DNA of 64,000 nt, taken from positions 47,457 through 111,456 of the forward strand of contig VZTI01004827.1 in the NCBI GenBank assembly GCA_013397865.1, written 5' to 3'. Each line of letters opens with the position of its first letter. Position 1 is the stretch's first letter. A program made the position numbers and the translations under genes. The notes beneath the pieces are model-generated. The model was not told the DNA's origin. It saw nothing but the letters and a program-made list of their open reading frames with translations, and did no database searches. Positions 11,281-22,523 of the stretch are shown here, piece after piece. Source of the DNA: Struthidea cinerea. Its lineage: Eukaryota; Chordata; Aves; Passeriformes; Corcoracidae.

Positions 11281-11480
11281 AGAATCCCATTAAAAATTTT
11301 TCAGGATCCCCATCCAGGCCAAATGCGTTGTTTCCATGGAAACAATTAATGGGGAGAGCAATTTATAAGACTGATGTAAAAAAATGAGCACTTCATCAGC
11401 CCCCCTGCTGCTCTGATATACAATCTCGAGGCAGAGGCCGGGTGAGGTTTGCATAAGTGATATCCTTTAAAAAGGGGGAG
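11281..11480. promoter_or_regulatory. Candidate conserved non-coding element around an RFX X-box
   Basis: The stretch combines a perfect X-box palindrome, an AATTAATGG homeodomain-type core right next to it and a TTTGCATAAGTGATATCC patch near 11450. Sequence is complex and free of repeats. The enhancer reading is inference from motif content; cross-species conservation was not tested. Confidence 0.4.
11328..11345. promoter_or_regulatory. RFX X-box, 18-base perfect palindrome
   Basis: TTGTTTCCATGGAAACAA at 11328-11345 equals its own reverse complement. Its inner 14 bases fit the RFX consensus GTTNCCNNGGNAAC at every fixed position. RFX factors bind such dyads as dimers, notably in ciliary and neural gene control. 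The motif is seen directly; that it is used in vivo is inference. Confidence 0.6.
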
Positions 11481-14400
11481 ACAGAGAAAGGAGCCTTGGA
11501 GTCTGCCCGTGGCATGGTGAGCGATGCCTATTGTGCTGCACAGGCATTATTAGCTCTTGGAAAGGACGAGTAAATTCGCATCTCATGACGTCTTTCAAAA
11601 TGCTTTTCCTTTAGAGAAGGGTTTTTTTCCTAATCCCACCCTCTGCCACAAGACACGCAGCTCGGAGTCGTGGCTGGTGATGGAGTCATGGGTGGGGATG
11701 GCCATGGCAGTGGGGTCCCTGTGTGGGACCCGGCCTTTGATTAAAAGGCTTTCAGGAGGCCCTGGTTAGAGACCTACCTTAAAAGTGTTCTCTTCGTTGG
11801 TTTTTTAAAATTATTTTATTTTTTATTTGATTTAAATCTGCCACTTGAGCTTTCTCCCAGCCAATGTTTTCCATTGATTTTATCAATATATATATAAAAC
11901 CTAATCAGAATTTGGTGTTTAAAAAGGAGAGTGAGCAGGGCACACACAGCAAAGGCCATTGTTCCGGACAGGGGTCTGAGCAGGATTTGATTTGGAATTT
12001 CCTAAAGAGTTTATTTTTTGGGAAAAACTAATAAAAATTCCATCCTGCACAGCTTTGCTGCAGCAAAAGCAGGAATCCTGTGTGTCTGTGCTCTGAAATA
12101 ATGTGGCTGCCAGAAAACATTACCTGAGAAAGGAAAACCCGTATTGAATCTGGTTCCATATGGAATGGGCTGGGATGTGACTGTGGGGCTGGGAGAGATG
12201 GAGCAGCTTGGGAAAGTTCAGCTCAGGGACAAGCAGTGCTGATGGTCTGTGTAAAACTGAAATGCGTAAAAATCATAATCAAGTAGGAGTTCTTTGCTCC
12301 CGTTTTCCCCGATTTCCAAGGGTTTGTCCTGGCTGGGAGTGTTTTCCTGCAGAGGGCACTCGCCATCCATGAACAGCACCCGCAGCGAGGCTGCGTCCGG
12401 CAGCATCCCCTGCCAAACCCTGAGAGATGGAGAGAAAAAAATGTAAATTGTGAAAGCAAATGATTCCCTGGTAGTGCACAAGGCCACCGGGAAGAGCCCG
12501 AGATTTAAGGAGGAAAAAATCCAATGTGGGGAGCGAGAGGCTGGAGGGAGGTGGGGGGCCGGGGGCTGCCGTAACGGGAGTCATAGAAGGGGTGGAAAAA
12601 GCAAAGGCTGCGTGTCTGGGTTAAAATATAATAGCAATGGAGATGAGAGAGGCAAAATCCTTAATTAAGGCACCATTCCAAAAAGGGAAAAGCTAACAGA
12701 GTGGGGCAAATACAGGGAATTATTTTTGGTTTGCAGCCCCGAGCGTGGGCTGTCACAGCGCTGGGAAGCAGCCTTTATTCTGCGTGCTCCTTCCATGCTT
12801 ATATATGGGAAAGGGACAGACTTACAAAGAGCTCAGCCAGGGAAGCATCGGGATCTCTCTGTGCGAGGCTCTGAAGTACATCTCTTGAGAAAGAAATACT
12901 CAGCAGCCAAGTGATAAAACAGTTTAGGAATTACGTATTCTGGAGTTTGTGGAAAAAAATCTCATATTACCGACAAGCTGCCCTTGAAAACAGATTATAG
13001 AAATTGTTCAGGGTTATTTTAAACCCGGGTCGAAGTGGTCTGGCACCGTCTATGCCTGTCACTCATCTGAGGTGGAAAAACCCCCATGGATGTGTTCCAG
13101 TAAATAGCACTAGCATTTTATTATTTGCTTTTATTACAGCAAAGGAGCATGTAAACAAAAATATCCTCAGAGCCAGCTCTGCAAATGTAGGTCTGGATGT
13201 CATAGAAATCCATATTCCAGAGTATTTTTACATTGCTGATGAGAATTGTGAATTTATTTTTAAAGTTTCTTTTCGCTGTCTTAGTCTTTTTGGTTTGGGT
13301 TTTTTTTTTTTTTCTCTGCAAATATTTTCTACTTTTTATTTTAAAATTGATCATTTTGAAATGGAATGTGAGTTATTTTATTTTACCAAGGATGATTTTT
13401 CACAAAACATGTTTTAACAAACATAGTTTACAAAGTATGATTTTTATGAAGTATGATTTTCATTTGTTCTAAGTCCCTGATTAAAATATTACTGCTTTGA
13501 GTAAATTCCCTCCTATCAGTGTATCTGTGCTCAGTGTTATGGGCAGGAGGAATGGGAGAATTATTGTTAGTAAAAAATGTTGTTTCGGGACGTTCCAATC
13601 CATTTTCGAATGTGTGGTTTGGGCTCTGTGGAGCCAAGTCAGGTGAAAAAGAAGCAACCCCAAATGGCAGAGCAGTTACTGAACGAGGGGCTCGTGAAGG
13701 AGGGTTGTCAGATTTCTGTAGGAATCTCGGGCAGACGGAAAGCCGATCCCATCTCCCCACTGGAATAACCCGGCTGGTTTGGCAAACACAAATTACGAAC
13801 ACTTCCAAATCCCGAATAGAAATCAGTGTTCAGAACTGTGCAGTTCCTTGTCAGTTGAAAAGACTCGGAATTTTATTTCAGTAGGTTTTACCTGTGGATT
13901 TGAGGAGGTGACTCAACCTGTTCGGAAATTAGGATGATGTTATTGGAGCTCCTGCCTTTATATTAATGTAACTGTTCTAGATATGGGTGTCCTGTTCGCA
14001 GGTTTAGGACTCAGCCTTAAGAACTGGTACAAGTTAAAAGCAGGCACAGAATATTTCAGTCTTGTTGTACCTTTTCTTAACAAAATTTAATTGTTTTTAC
14101 TAATTTTGATTTTAGTTGTGATTTGACAATAAAATCTGTGCCTGCTGGGTTGACCTCTACAATTTTAATATTTAAAATTGTCATGAATGAAAAGGAGTAT
14201 GGCTCCTTGTAATTTCATGGTATTTCTTCATTCCCTAGTGAAAAAATACAGGTTAAAAGGGAAGTAAAAAGGACTTCCTTTTTATTCCCAAATATACCAA
14301 TTACTAGGGAGCAATTTTTGTGTGAAAAATGTGATTGTTCATTATTTTTGTGTGGATGTGGGATTTCCTGAATGACAGGAGAAACAGCACCATGTGCCTG

Positions 14401-14710
14401 TTTTTGATAGATTTGCTGCAGAATCTCATCCTTTATAAATTGCTTCTCCATATACAAATTATGTCTTTATTTGTATATTTTGTCAAATATATTTGTTTTT
14501 ATCTTAATGTGTGTTTCATACCTGTATATTGATAGGTAAGTGCACAAATAGGTGTAAGGACTGACTCCTAAATAATCTCACAAAGGAAAATATATGTGAA
14601 TTCCAGTTGCTGGTTTCTCAAGGATGCAGAATATACCCAGAATTGAAATCTGCAATCCCTCCTTTCCAAACAGATCCGTGTGAGCAGCCTGGCCACGGGA
14701 GAAAGCGGCT
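11481..14710. other. Non-coding sequence, no gene seen
   Basis: AT-rich unique DNA. A TA dinucleotide patch (about 11885-11896), T-rich runs near 11800-11830 and 13300-13320, and AT-rich sequence at 14040-14560 are the only local features. Open frames such as 13004-13417 consist largely of Phe/Leu/Ile codons from AT-rich DNA and are not credible genes. Confidence 0.5.
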
Positions 14711-14719
14711 GGCCCCAGA

Positions 14720-14745
14720 CAGTGGCCCCGGACAGTGGCCCCGGG
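14720..14745. repeat. 13-base tandem repeat, two units
   Basis: CAGTGGCCCCGGA (14720-14732) is followed directly by CAGTGGCCCCGGG. A partial third copy (CTGGCCCCAGA) lies just upstream. It is a small GC-rich tandem duplication in otherwise AT-rich DNA. Confidence 0.85.
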
Positions 14746-16270
14746 GTGTCCTGCGGTGTCACTGCCCAGCCCAGGAGCCGCCTCTTGGCTTTCACCTGAC
14801 CCTTCCTATTATCTCCCTTCCATGTTACATTCCCTCTTGCTACAGATACTCCCATTCATAAAATCTTTTCCTGATTGTGGCAGTGAGGGCTGGGGTCTAT
14901 CAGGAATAAATAAGATCCCGAGCAGCAGCTATTCGTCAAAGCCCTCATTTCCTGGAGTTCTGCCCTGATCCCTCTTGCATGCATCGCATTAGAGGGCAAA
15001 ATCTCTTCTTATTTATTTTATACTTTCTTCTGTCGTTTATTAAACATCAGAATGCTGCGGGTGTGTTCAGCCCGGGGCTCAGGCAGTCCTGCCTGGCAGT
15101 GCTTCCAGCTGCGGGAACGCACGGCCAGGGCTGAATCCTGAGGGCCGTGTTTATGATGATATCAAAAATATGTTCAAACTCACCCAGTCCTTTCCTGTCT
15201 CATACCAGAAGCTGCTCTCATTCACGGCACAGCTGTGGGGATACGGGGAGCTGCCTGGGAATCCCCCTGTCCCCTTGGTGGGGATGGGAACCACTGGCAC
15301 AGTCTGTGCTGGAAAATGGCCCCTTTGGCACTGGCTCAGCCAGCGTGCTCACACATGCTCCCCCCGCGCTGTACTGGGAGTCATGGAAAGATATTGGGAC
15401 TAATTTATAATGGTAGGATGAAACTAGTAATTCCCTTCCCCTTTTTGCTCCATCGCATTTCAACAGGGCTTGTGTGGATTATTTTTATTTGGTTGGAATT
15501 TTTAAAATTAAAAAAAAATACCAACAAAACCTTATGCAGTTAATTTTATTTGTTTTTTTATTTTTTATTCTGGGTTCACATGTCAAATCTTCCAGAATAT
15601 TATGTGCTAATATTTTCTTATTTTCCCTCTGGCTTTCTCCCTTCTTTAGCTCCCGTTCCCTCTCACCCTGCTCACTGGATGGGTTGCGTTTTCTCCCTGA
15701 GCTGAAGCCGTTGCTCCCCGTGCATCAGGAGGAAAGGATTAGCTGTACTTCTCTCAGACCTGAGGCATTACTATTTCTTCCCCATACTCAGCATCCAATT
15801 GTCTGGCTCTATCTGGGTCCTAAATCCATCCTGAATTGGTTTCCTAGCTGGCAGATTTGTGTGCTCCATCTTGTTTTGGGACCTGGCTTTCATCTGAATA
15901 TCTCAAATAATTTTCTATTTTTCCAAGGAGAAGTTTTATTACATGCAGACAATCTGTATATGACTAGCAAAAATGAGAAGATAAAGGGTTGATTGAAAAC
16001 ATATCAAATGCTGGTTTTTGCCAACAACCCCTGGTTTGATCGTGGAGGGAGCAGTGACAAACCCTCACGTTGGGAATGGATGGGCTGGCGTTGGCCTCTG
16101 GGAGAGAAATGGTTAAATTATGCACTCGCTGGAGTATGAAGGCAGTTCTTCTTTGCTGACAGATAGTTTGACCAGTGTCAGGTTATCCCGATGCGTTCAG
16201 CATACCTTCATTGCATCATAAATAAAACAGACAAATTACTTTTTTTTTCCTCCTAGGGTGGAATAAGCAG
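14746..16270. other. Non-coding sequence, no gene seen
   Basis: Unique sequence. The 172-codon open frame at 15474-15992 starts in an AT-rich patch and reads into a leucine/serine-rich stretch with no domain I recognise. No repeat or RNA gene is seen. Confidence 0.45.
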
Positions 16271-16276
16271 GAGGAA

Positions 16277-16320
16277 GGGGAGGGATAGGGATTGGGACAG
16301 ATGGGGGTTCGGGGGGGGGG
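16277..16320 (+). other. Strong G-quadruplex motif
   Basis: G-runs of 4, 3, 3, 3, 5 and 10 bases follow each other (16277-16280, 16282-16284, 16288-16290, 16294-16296, 16303-16307, 16311-16320) with loops of 1, 3, 3, 6 and 3 bases. This satisfies the classical quadruplex rule several times over. It sits in a purine-rich + strand segment (about 16250-16360). No gene lies beside it here, so a promoter role cannot be argued. Confidence 0.8.
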
Positions 16321-16465
16321 TGAAGAATTAGAAAGAAAAGAAAAAAGAGAGAGATCTTTGCAGACACTCTATGAATCTCTGCTTGGCAGCTGAGAACAAT
16401 GAGAAAAGCAAGCAATTACCTCGAATCCTTCCCCTTATCCAGACATAGGAAATATATTCCTGCCT

Positions 16466-16545
16466 GAGCCTTTTTTCTCCTCTCACCCTCCCTCCCTCTC
16501 TCCCTCCCTTGCCCTCCCTCTTTCCCTCTCTCTTTCCCCCTTGTA
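16466..16545. repeat. Polypyrimidine CCCT/CTTT low-complexity tract
   Basis: Nearly uninterrupted C and T with CCCT, CTCT and CTTT units. Together with the purine-rich block about 150 bases upstream it forms a strand-asymmetric pair. It is a low-complexity sequence with no coding meaning. Confidence 0.85.
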
Positions 16546-17755
16546 TATCTAATTTAATTCTTCAAGGCATGGCAGATGTAACAAAGAAAGGAGGGTCTGT
16601 GTGGATGGGCCACTTCCCAGCGCAGGACGAAGCCGTCCTCCATGGCAAACGTCCTTTTCCATTCCCTGCCCTGGCAGACTCCTGCACCCTCAGCAGCAGC
16701 ATCCATGAAAAAGGAGCAGAAAGGCATTTTATAGCTCCGGCTCTTTTACAAATTCCTCCCAAATCCAGTGGTGTGAATACTCAATCCCACTGGCCGGGCA
16801 CAGGAAGCCAATGTGTTCTTTATCTTCAGAAATCCATCCCAGAGGACGGATTTGCCCAGAGGGGCAAACAGAGCCCTTTCCCCACTTTTCCCTCAGCCCC
16901 TGTTTTCAGTGGTCTCTTTACCAGCAGCTCCCTTATTCTCCCAAAATTCTCACAGGGTTTAAATTCTCATTCTTGAATCTTTTTTACCCCCTTTCTTTTC
17001 CAAAGAGACATTAGCAAATATTTCCTGAGGTTGCTGGGTCTGTAACAGGGATGTCCCTGGGTGTTCCCGTCTGCTTCCCGCCTTGGTCCCCATGGGAAAA
17101 GGGGCACTGACGTGCTGGGTTACCTGGATATGACGGTGATGAACACGTAGGACCCGCGTCCCCTTGGGGCTGTGAGCCTTCCAGCTGTGAGAATGGTCGC
17201 TTGCATAGAGGTATTCTAGCCTTTTAATTGCTGATAAGCCTTTAGGTAGCAGATGTATTTTTATTTTTGAGGTAATAAATGCTGCAGTAATGGTAGTGCT
17301 GATGGGATCCTGCTTCTCTCAGTCAACCATGTGCTGTGCTCAGGGCAACCCTGGGTTTGCAGTGTCGTGGAATTGTCTGGAAACAGTGTCCAGAAACCCA
17401 GCCAGCACAGTGGGTGTCTTGACAGGGTCCCCAGGTCACTGCCTCCCCCTTCCCACTCAGCATTTGGCTTTCAGGGGACATCCATAATTTTGTTTGTCTT
17501 GTGGTCTGTTACAGACCTTTTCCTTGCACTGCCTGGAGTCACCCCAACACCTGCACGCTGGGATTCAAAAGGGGACAAACTGTCTGTTGCCATTGCCTTT
17601 GCTTTTAGAAACAAACTGAAACCACTATTAGACTTTTAATAATTTAAGCTAAAAATGCCATTCCTTATGGATGTCTCTGGCTGTATTTTTACAGTCGGGG
17701 GATAGAAAGGAACATTATAGGAAATTTAAAGGAGGCTTTGGGTATTAAATCTTCA
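16546..17755. other. Non-coding sequence, no gene seen
   Basis: Unique sequence. The 155-codon open frame at 16509-16976 reads partly from the pyrimidine tract, giving Pro/Ser/Leu-rich protein without a known domain. No transposon is recognised. Confidence 0.45.
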
Positions 17756-18130
17756 CCTCTTCCAGAAGATAACGCAATTCCGTAAATCTGCGCGAGACCT
17801 TTGTTTAACCCACCCCCCGCTAGCGCGGGCAGGTTTTATAGGCGCCTGTCTCACTGCCGCTCACAGCCTGTGTTTTACATAATACCCTTCAGCATCACTG
17901 ATATTAACCTTGATGGCATTATTATTGCTATTTACAGTTCATATGCTGGGAATGGTAAACCTGAATGGGATTAATGAAATAAATTAAGTGATGGAAATAT
18001 TAATGCTATTAACAATCAGTAACAATAGTTGACAGCATAGGAAAAGGAATAACCTGCCATTAACCAAGCAGGGTAGGATCTCTCTCACATCAGCATAAAG
18101 GTATCTGACACTTCATTTTGATAAACCCAA
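17756..18130. promoter_or_regulatory. Candidate conserved non-coding element
   Basis: A CpG-bearing patch with a small hairpin (CCCGC / GCGGG around TAGC, 17816-17829) passes into AT-rich sequence dense in TTAAT, ATTAAT and TAAC cores up to 18070. Mixed composition, absence of repeats and motif density resemble developmental enhancers. No alignment was possible; this is inference. Confidence 0.35.
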
Positions 18131-21099
18131 GATTAATTTTCTTTCAAGAAACAACTTCTCCAGGGTCTTCATGCTTCTGTGTTTCAAAACTGAGCTCCTG
18201 GCACGTTTCCCATGTCACCTTTCCGATGACCAAGAGCCCAAGGGCAGAAGCTCAGTGATAAAGACAGGCCCCATGGGCTCCATCCAACACCGCTGAACTT
18301 CGCCTCGGTTTCATCCCACAGGGATTCTGGGCTTCATGAAGCTGCTGTAACACATTTTCTGTGTCCCTTTTCCAGCAAAAAAAAGACCCCCTGCTGCTGG
18401 TGTGAATTTACAGCTGGAGGAGCCACTGGTGATGAACAACTGGTTCTTCCTGTTGGGCCATTTCCATTTGAAAAACAAGATTCATCCAGCTGGAGGGTTA
18501 CTGGGCTCCTGGGCTGTTGGGAGCTGCTGCATGTCATTCTGGGTTGATGTGGTGCTGCAAGGGGACCTCTCCTCTCTGTCCCTGCCACACTGGCTTGGGA
18601 ACAGGAGAAGGTGGCTTTATCAGGCCTTCAAGAGATGCAACAGCTCCTGGGCTGTGTAGGGCTTGCTGTGATTTTACCAGAGTCCTGGAGAACAGAAATA
18701 CCAGTCTGGCTTCCTTCGTGTTCCTCATAGGAAGTTTATCCTAAGCCCGAGCCCAGGTTTATCAGATGTGATCACGTTTCAGCACCCCGTGCCTTCGTGC
18801 ATTGTTGCTCGTGGGGCAGTTGCTGAGGCTCTGGAAAATTCCCTGCTGATAAGGTGAGCAAAGGTTGAAAAGAAAAAAGCGTTGCTAATTTTTTTCCCCT
18901 CCCAAATGCGTCTTGCCAATCCTTCCCAGCTGGCTAAAAGCTTGGGTTTCTCACACTAGGGAAGAAAGTGAGCCCATAAATAAACCAGGGCAGGACACCT
19001 GGAAAGAATAAAGTGCCCTTCTCAGCCTTGCAGGGGAGGACGACTCGGTGTCTGCTGGCTGGGACACAGAGGCGGTGTGGGAAAGGAGCCGAACCCGGGG
19101 CTGGGCAGCGCGGGGACGTTTGGGAGACACCGCTGTGCTCTGCCATGACAATTTGTCAGCTACAACATGGCTTTTAGTGTTACTGATAGTGGCCTTTTGC
19201 TGAAGCTCAGTATGAAGAGCACTTGTCACTGTTCCGATAACGCTGGCTTTAGTCAGAGTGGAGGCTGAAATCTGTTTCTTAGTATAACCCCAAATTTCAA
19301 CCCCTTAATGGCTTCAGCTCTGAGAGCTGCTCAGGTCAGGATTCCCAGGTTGCTTGCAAGTAAACAGGGCTGTACAGTGGTGAGACAGTCTGGTTGGAGT
19401 GTTTGACTCTTTTCTGTCACATCTTGGATTATCTTGTGTCCAAATTTCAGCGTATGTGGTTTTGTCTATGAGGAGAAAAACAATTCCTTCTAATAACCTG
19501 TGTTCTTTTTACTTTCTGGTGGGAGAAAAATGCTCAGCCCCCTGAGACATATTCCTTTGACAACTCCCTTCAGTAGAAATTGTCTTCTCCTGGTTCTCAA
19601 ACCCCAGTTTTAGGAGCGTCTGAAAAGGAATAGTGGACTTTGATCCAGGGACATGAAATATGGCCAGAAAAGCCCATTGTTTCACCAACAGCCTTAGCTC
19701 TGATGTGCTCCCTGTCACTCTCAGAACCTGAGGTTCTTTCTGGAGCACATCAGACCTGTCCATTCATTATCCACTCAGGGAACAGATAAATGAGTATACA
19801 TGCTTTTCCTTAGGCTCTGGAAGGCCTGTGCCCTCCTGGCTCAGGAGGGGCCTGCGCCAGCAATGTCTTTCTCTGTGGCAACAGCGAGTGCGTGGTGCAG
19901 GTTCTTTCACTGGCACCTTGGAGAGCCTCTGGCATGTCCTGCATTACGGACACATTTCTCTCCATGTTTCATATTCTACGCGTTGACCCACCTCTGCCTC
20001 TCCGCTGTGGACCCCTGAGGCATTTCCCCTGTCCTCTTCCATGTGTTGCCTCCCTGTTCTCTCTCTGATGCTGGGGTCTGTGTTCAGTGTTGCCACTCGT
20101 GCCCTGACAGGATGGCAGGGTCCCAGGCACTGCCTTTGGAAGGGAATGGGCGACACTGTTTGTGCTCATCTGAAGTGAAGCTGCTGCAGGCAGGAAAACA
20201 AATTCAACAAATATGGAACCCAATAAACGATTGTATTTTGAAATAAGGGGCCTAAGAGCTGATGAATTGCAATCCTGGTTTAACATTGAAATGTGGGAGC
20301 ACTTCTGGAGAGAGGCAGCTCCTTTGGCCTTGGAATTACAGAATTGTCTTGAGATACTAAGAAAATTCCTCTTTTTAATTGCTTCCAGCCTTAATCATCC
20401 ATTAGCCATTGCTTAGCTCCCATCAGCCCATGACCCAATATTCTGGGTTATTTGACGAAGAATTCTATTTTCTGTTCCTTCTTGGTGAAGGTAAAATGGC
20501 TGCAGCATGCTGTAAGATGGAGCCTCACTTCTGGAGGGATAGAAATGGAATTAGCAAACATAAATTGTATTCCAAATAGCAGTTTCTGCTTTATCTCATT
20601 GCACTCTGCTTTCCTCCCTGTCCTCCTTTCCTTCCCTCTGTCCCAGCCCCTTCCCAGAGCAGAGCAAGTAGTCATTACGGGGGAGAGTTTTTTATCCACT
20701 GGTTTAGCTTGCATATTCCTGCAGCAAGCCTGCAAGTTAAAGTTACAGCACGCTGGGTTTGCTCACGCTTTGCCTCGGAAGTCTTGTAAAATAGCCTGAG
20801 AGAACTGACAGCAGGATAAGACCTGGCATAAACTTGGGAATAATCTTTTTGAATGCTACAAAAAATACCAAAATACAATTTACTTTCCTATTTTTAGCTT
20901 TGCATCCTTCAGGCTGCACACATTTCTAAGCACCTTCAGTTCCCATTTATTTTAGTGCTCCCCATCTCCTAAGAGCAATTCAACATCTGAAAGCTTTGGA
21001 TCCAAAAGGGGTTTGTAGGAATAACGCCAGACCCGGGGGGAAGGGGGTCAAGGGATCAAAGAGAGGGGGGTTAATGTTGGCTGCCTGTGCCTAAATCTG
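18131..21099. other. Non-coding sequence, no gene seen
   Basis: Unique sequence with short unrelated open frames. TTCAGCACC at 18778-18786 matches the left half of the REST/NRSF element, but the right half is absent. A G-rich patch (GGGGGGAAGGGGG) lies at 21034-21048. No repeat family or RNA gene is recognised. Confidence 0.5.
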
Positions 21100-21660
21100 T
21101 TTTTCCACCTGAAACCAATAACATTGCGGTGATAGGGATTCTGTAGGTACTAATTATTCTTCTCCTTATTCCTAATTCTACTCCAAGTTGGGTTGGCATT
21201 AGGTGTAATTGTTTTTATTAGAGAATAATACTGGAAGCAGCCATTTATAAACTCGCTAAAGCTGTAGAAACATTTACTCTCAAAGTTTCATGAAGCTTTT
21301 TATGATTTCCGTGCGTATTGTGGTTAACGTTTCCAATTAAGCTATCACACGTGCTGCATATATTATGTAATTATACTGGAGGAGCAACTCAGAAATTACA
21401 AGACAAGGACACAACAAAAAGTTAATTAAAAATGTGAAAGCCTTAAGAGGCAGAGAGAACAACAAATTTCAGGAAATTAATAGTCTAGATTAAAAATCAT
21501 TCAGTGCCTTCACTCTAATGGGAGCCTGTTTTAATATTCAGCATTCCATGTCAATATTGGAAGTTTAAATCCTGAAATGTGAATTTCCATGCTTTTGTGA
21601 CATTGGCTCACAATCTTAACGTCCTTTTAATGTACTTTTTGTTGTGTAAATCTGTGTAAG
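21100..21660. promoter_or_regulatory. Candidate conserved non-coding element
   Basis: AT-rich but complex sequence without simple repeats. Visible motifs include TACTAATTATT near 21149, a RUNX-type TGTGGT at 21319-21324 followed by TAAC, CCAATTAAGC near 21335, TATGTAATTATA near 21364 and AGTTAATTAAAA near 21420. No useful open frame occurs in it. Enhancer identity is inference from motif density. Confidence 0.38.
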
Positions 21661-22491
21661 TACCATCAGTCATCAAACCTGACATGTGCCGGCGTGCGGC
21701 AGCCCCAGCCTGCATCTATTAGGGCTTTTTGTGTTTGTGCAGTGGAACCTCCTTACAAAAATTCCACTGAAGGCACAAACCTGCTAAAGGAATACATTTG
21801 TTTTCCCTTGAAACAATAGACCTGCATCAAAGGAGCATCCAGGGAAAGAATAAGTCATTGCAAAAGATAAATTTCTTTCCTGCAGCAAGGCAAAATGTAC
21901 CAAGGGTCTGACCTGTTGAGGAGGGGAAGCTGTTGACTTTTCAGGGCAGTGGGCAAACCCCATTAGAATACAGACCATCATTTAAGTAATTTAAAAATTA
22001 TCAAACAGGAGTCCAGCCAACACCTTGTGCTTTTCATGTGCTGCTGTGGTTTGAGGTGTTTTAAGAAAATGTAAGGAAAACGTGCATGAGAACATTCCTC
22101 CCACCTGAACTTCAGCACGTGGCTGAAGCTGAACTTACTTATGAACAACAAGCTGGCAGCCACATGGCATTTTATTTAAATGTATTCAAATTTAAAACAT
22201 GTTTTGCCTATGTTCACAAATAAACAACAGGAATAGAGCAGGGGTTTGAGGAGAGTGGGGCCAGCATAGCCACCTGTGGGCATCTGTTTTGCCCGACCCT
22301 GGGACGGTGCTTTGCTGAGCTATGGTGCCCTGAGTGCTTTTGGCTCAGGGTGTGGCCCTGGCTGGGGCTGCAGGGAAGCATTTCAGGGGCCACCAGATGG
22401 GCAGAGGTATCTTCCAACCACTCAGCTGAGAGGATGGGGCTGAAAGACCATCCTGAAAAACCTGTGTCACACAGCAGGCACCTGCAGCCAT

Positions 22492-22523
22492 GGGGAAGGA
22501 GAAGGGAGGGGAAGGAGAAGGCA
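22492..22523. repeat. 16-base purine tandem repeat, two units
   Basis: GGGGAAGGAGAAGGGA at 22492-22507 is followed directly by GGGGAAGGAGAAGGCA, one substitution apart, then AGGGG. It is a recent purine-rich duplication. Confidence 0.88.

Noticed and set aside
13004..13472. Phe/Leu-rich frames resembling membrane proteins
   Set aside because: They come from T-rich DNA and have no conserved features; hydrophobicity is a composition effect.
16490..16976. 155-codon plus frame after the pyrimidine tract
   Set aside because: Its start lies in low-complexity CT sequence and the remainder shows no domain.
18778..18800. REST/NRSF-like element
   Set aside because: Only the left half TTCAGCACC matches; the required right half is absent.
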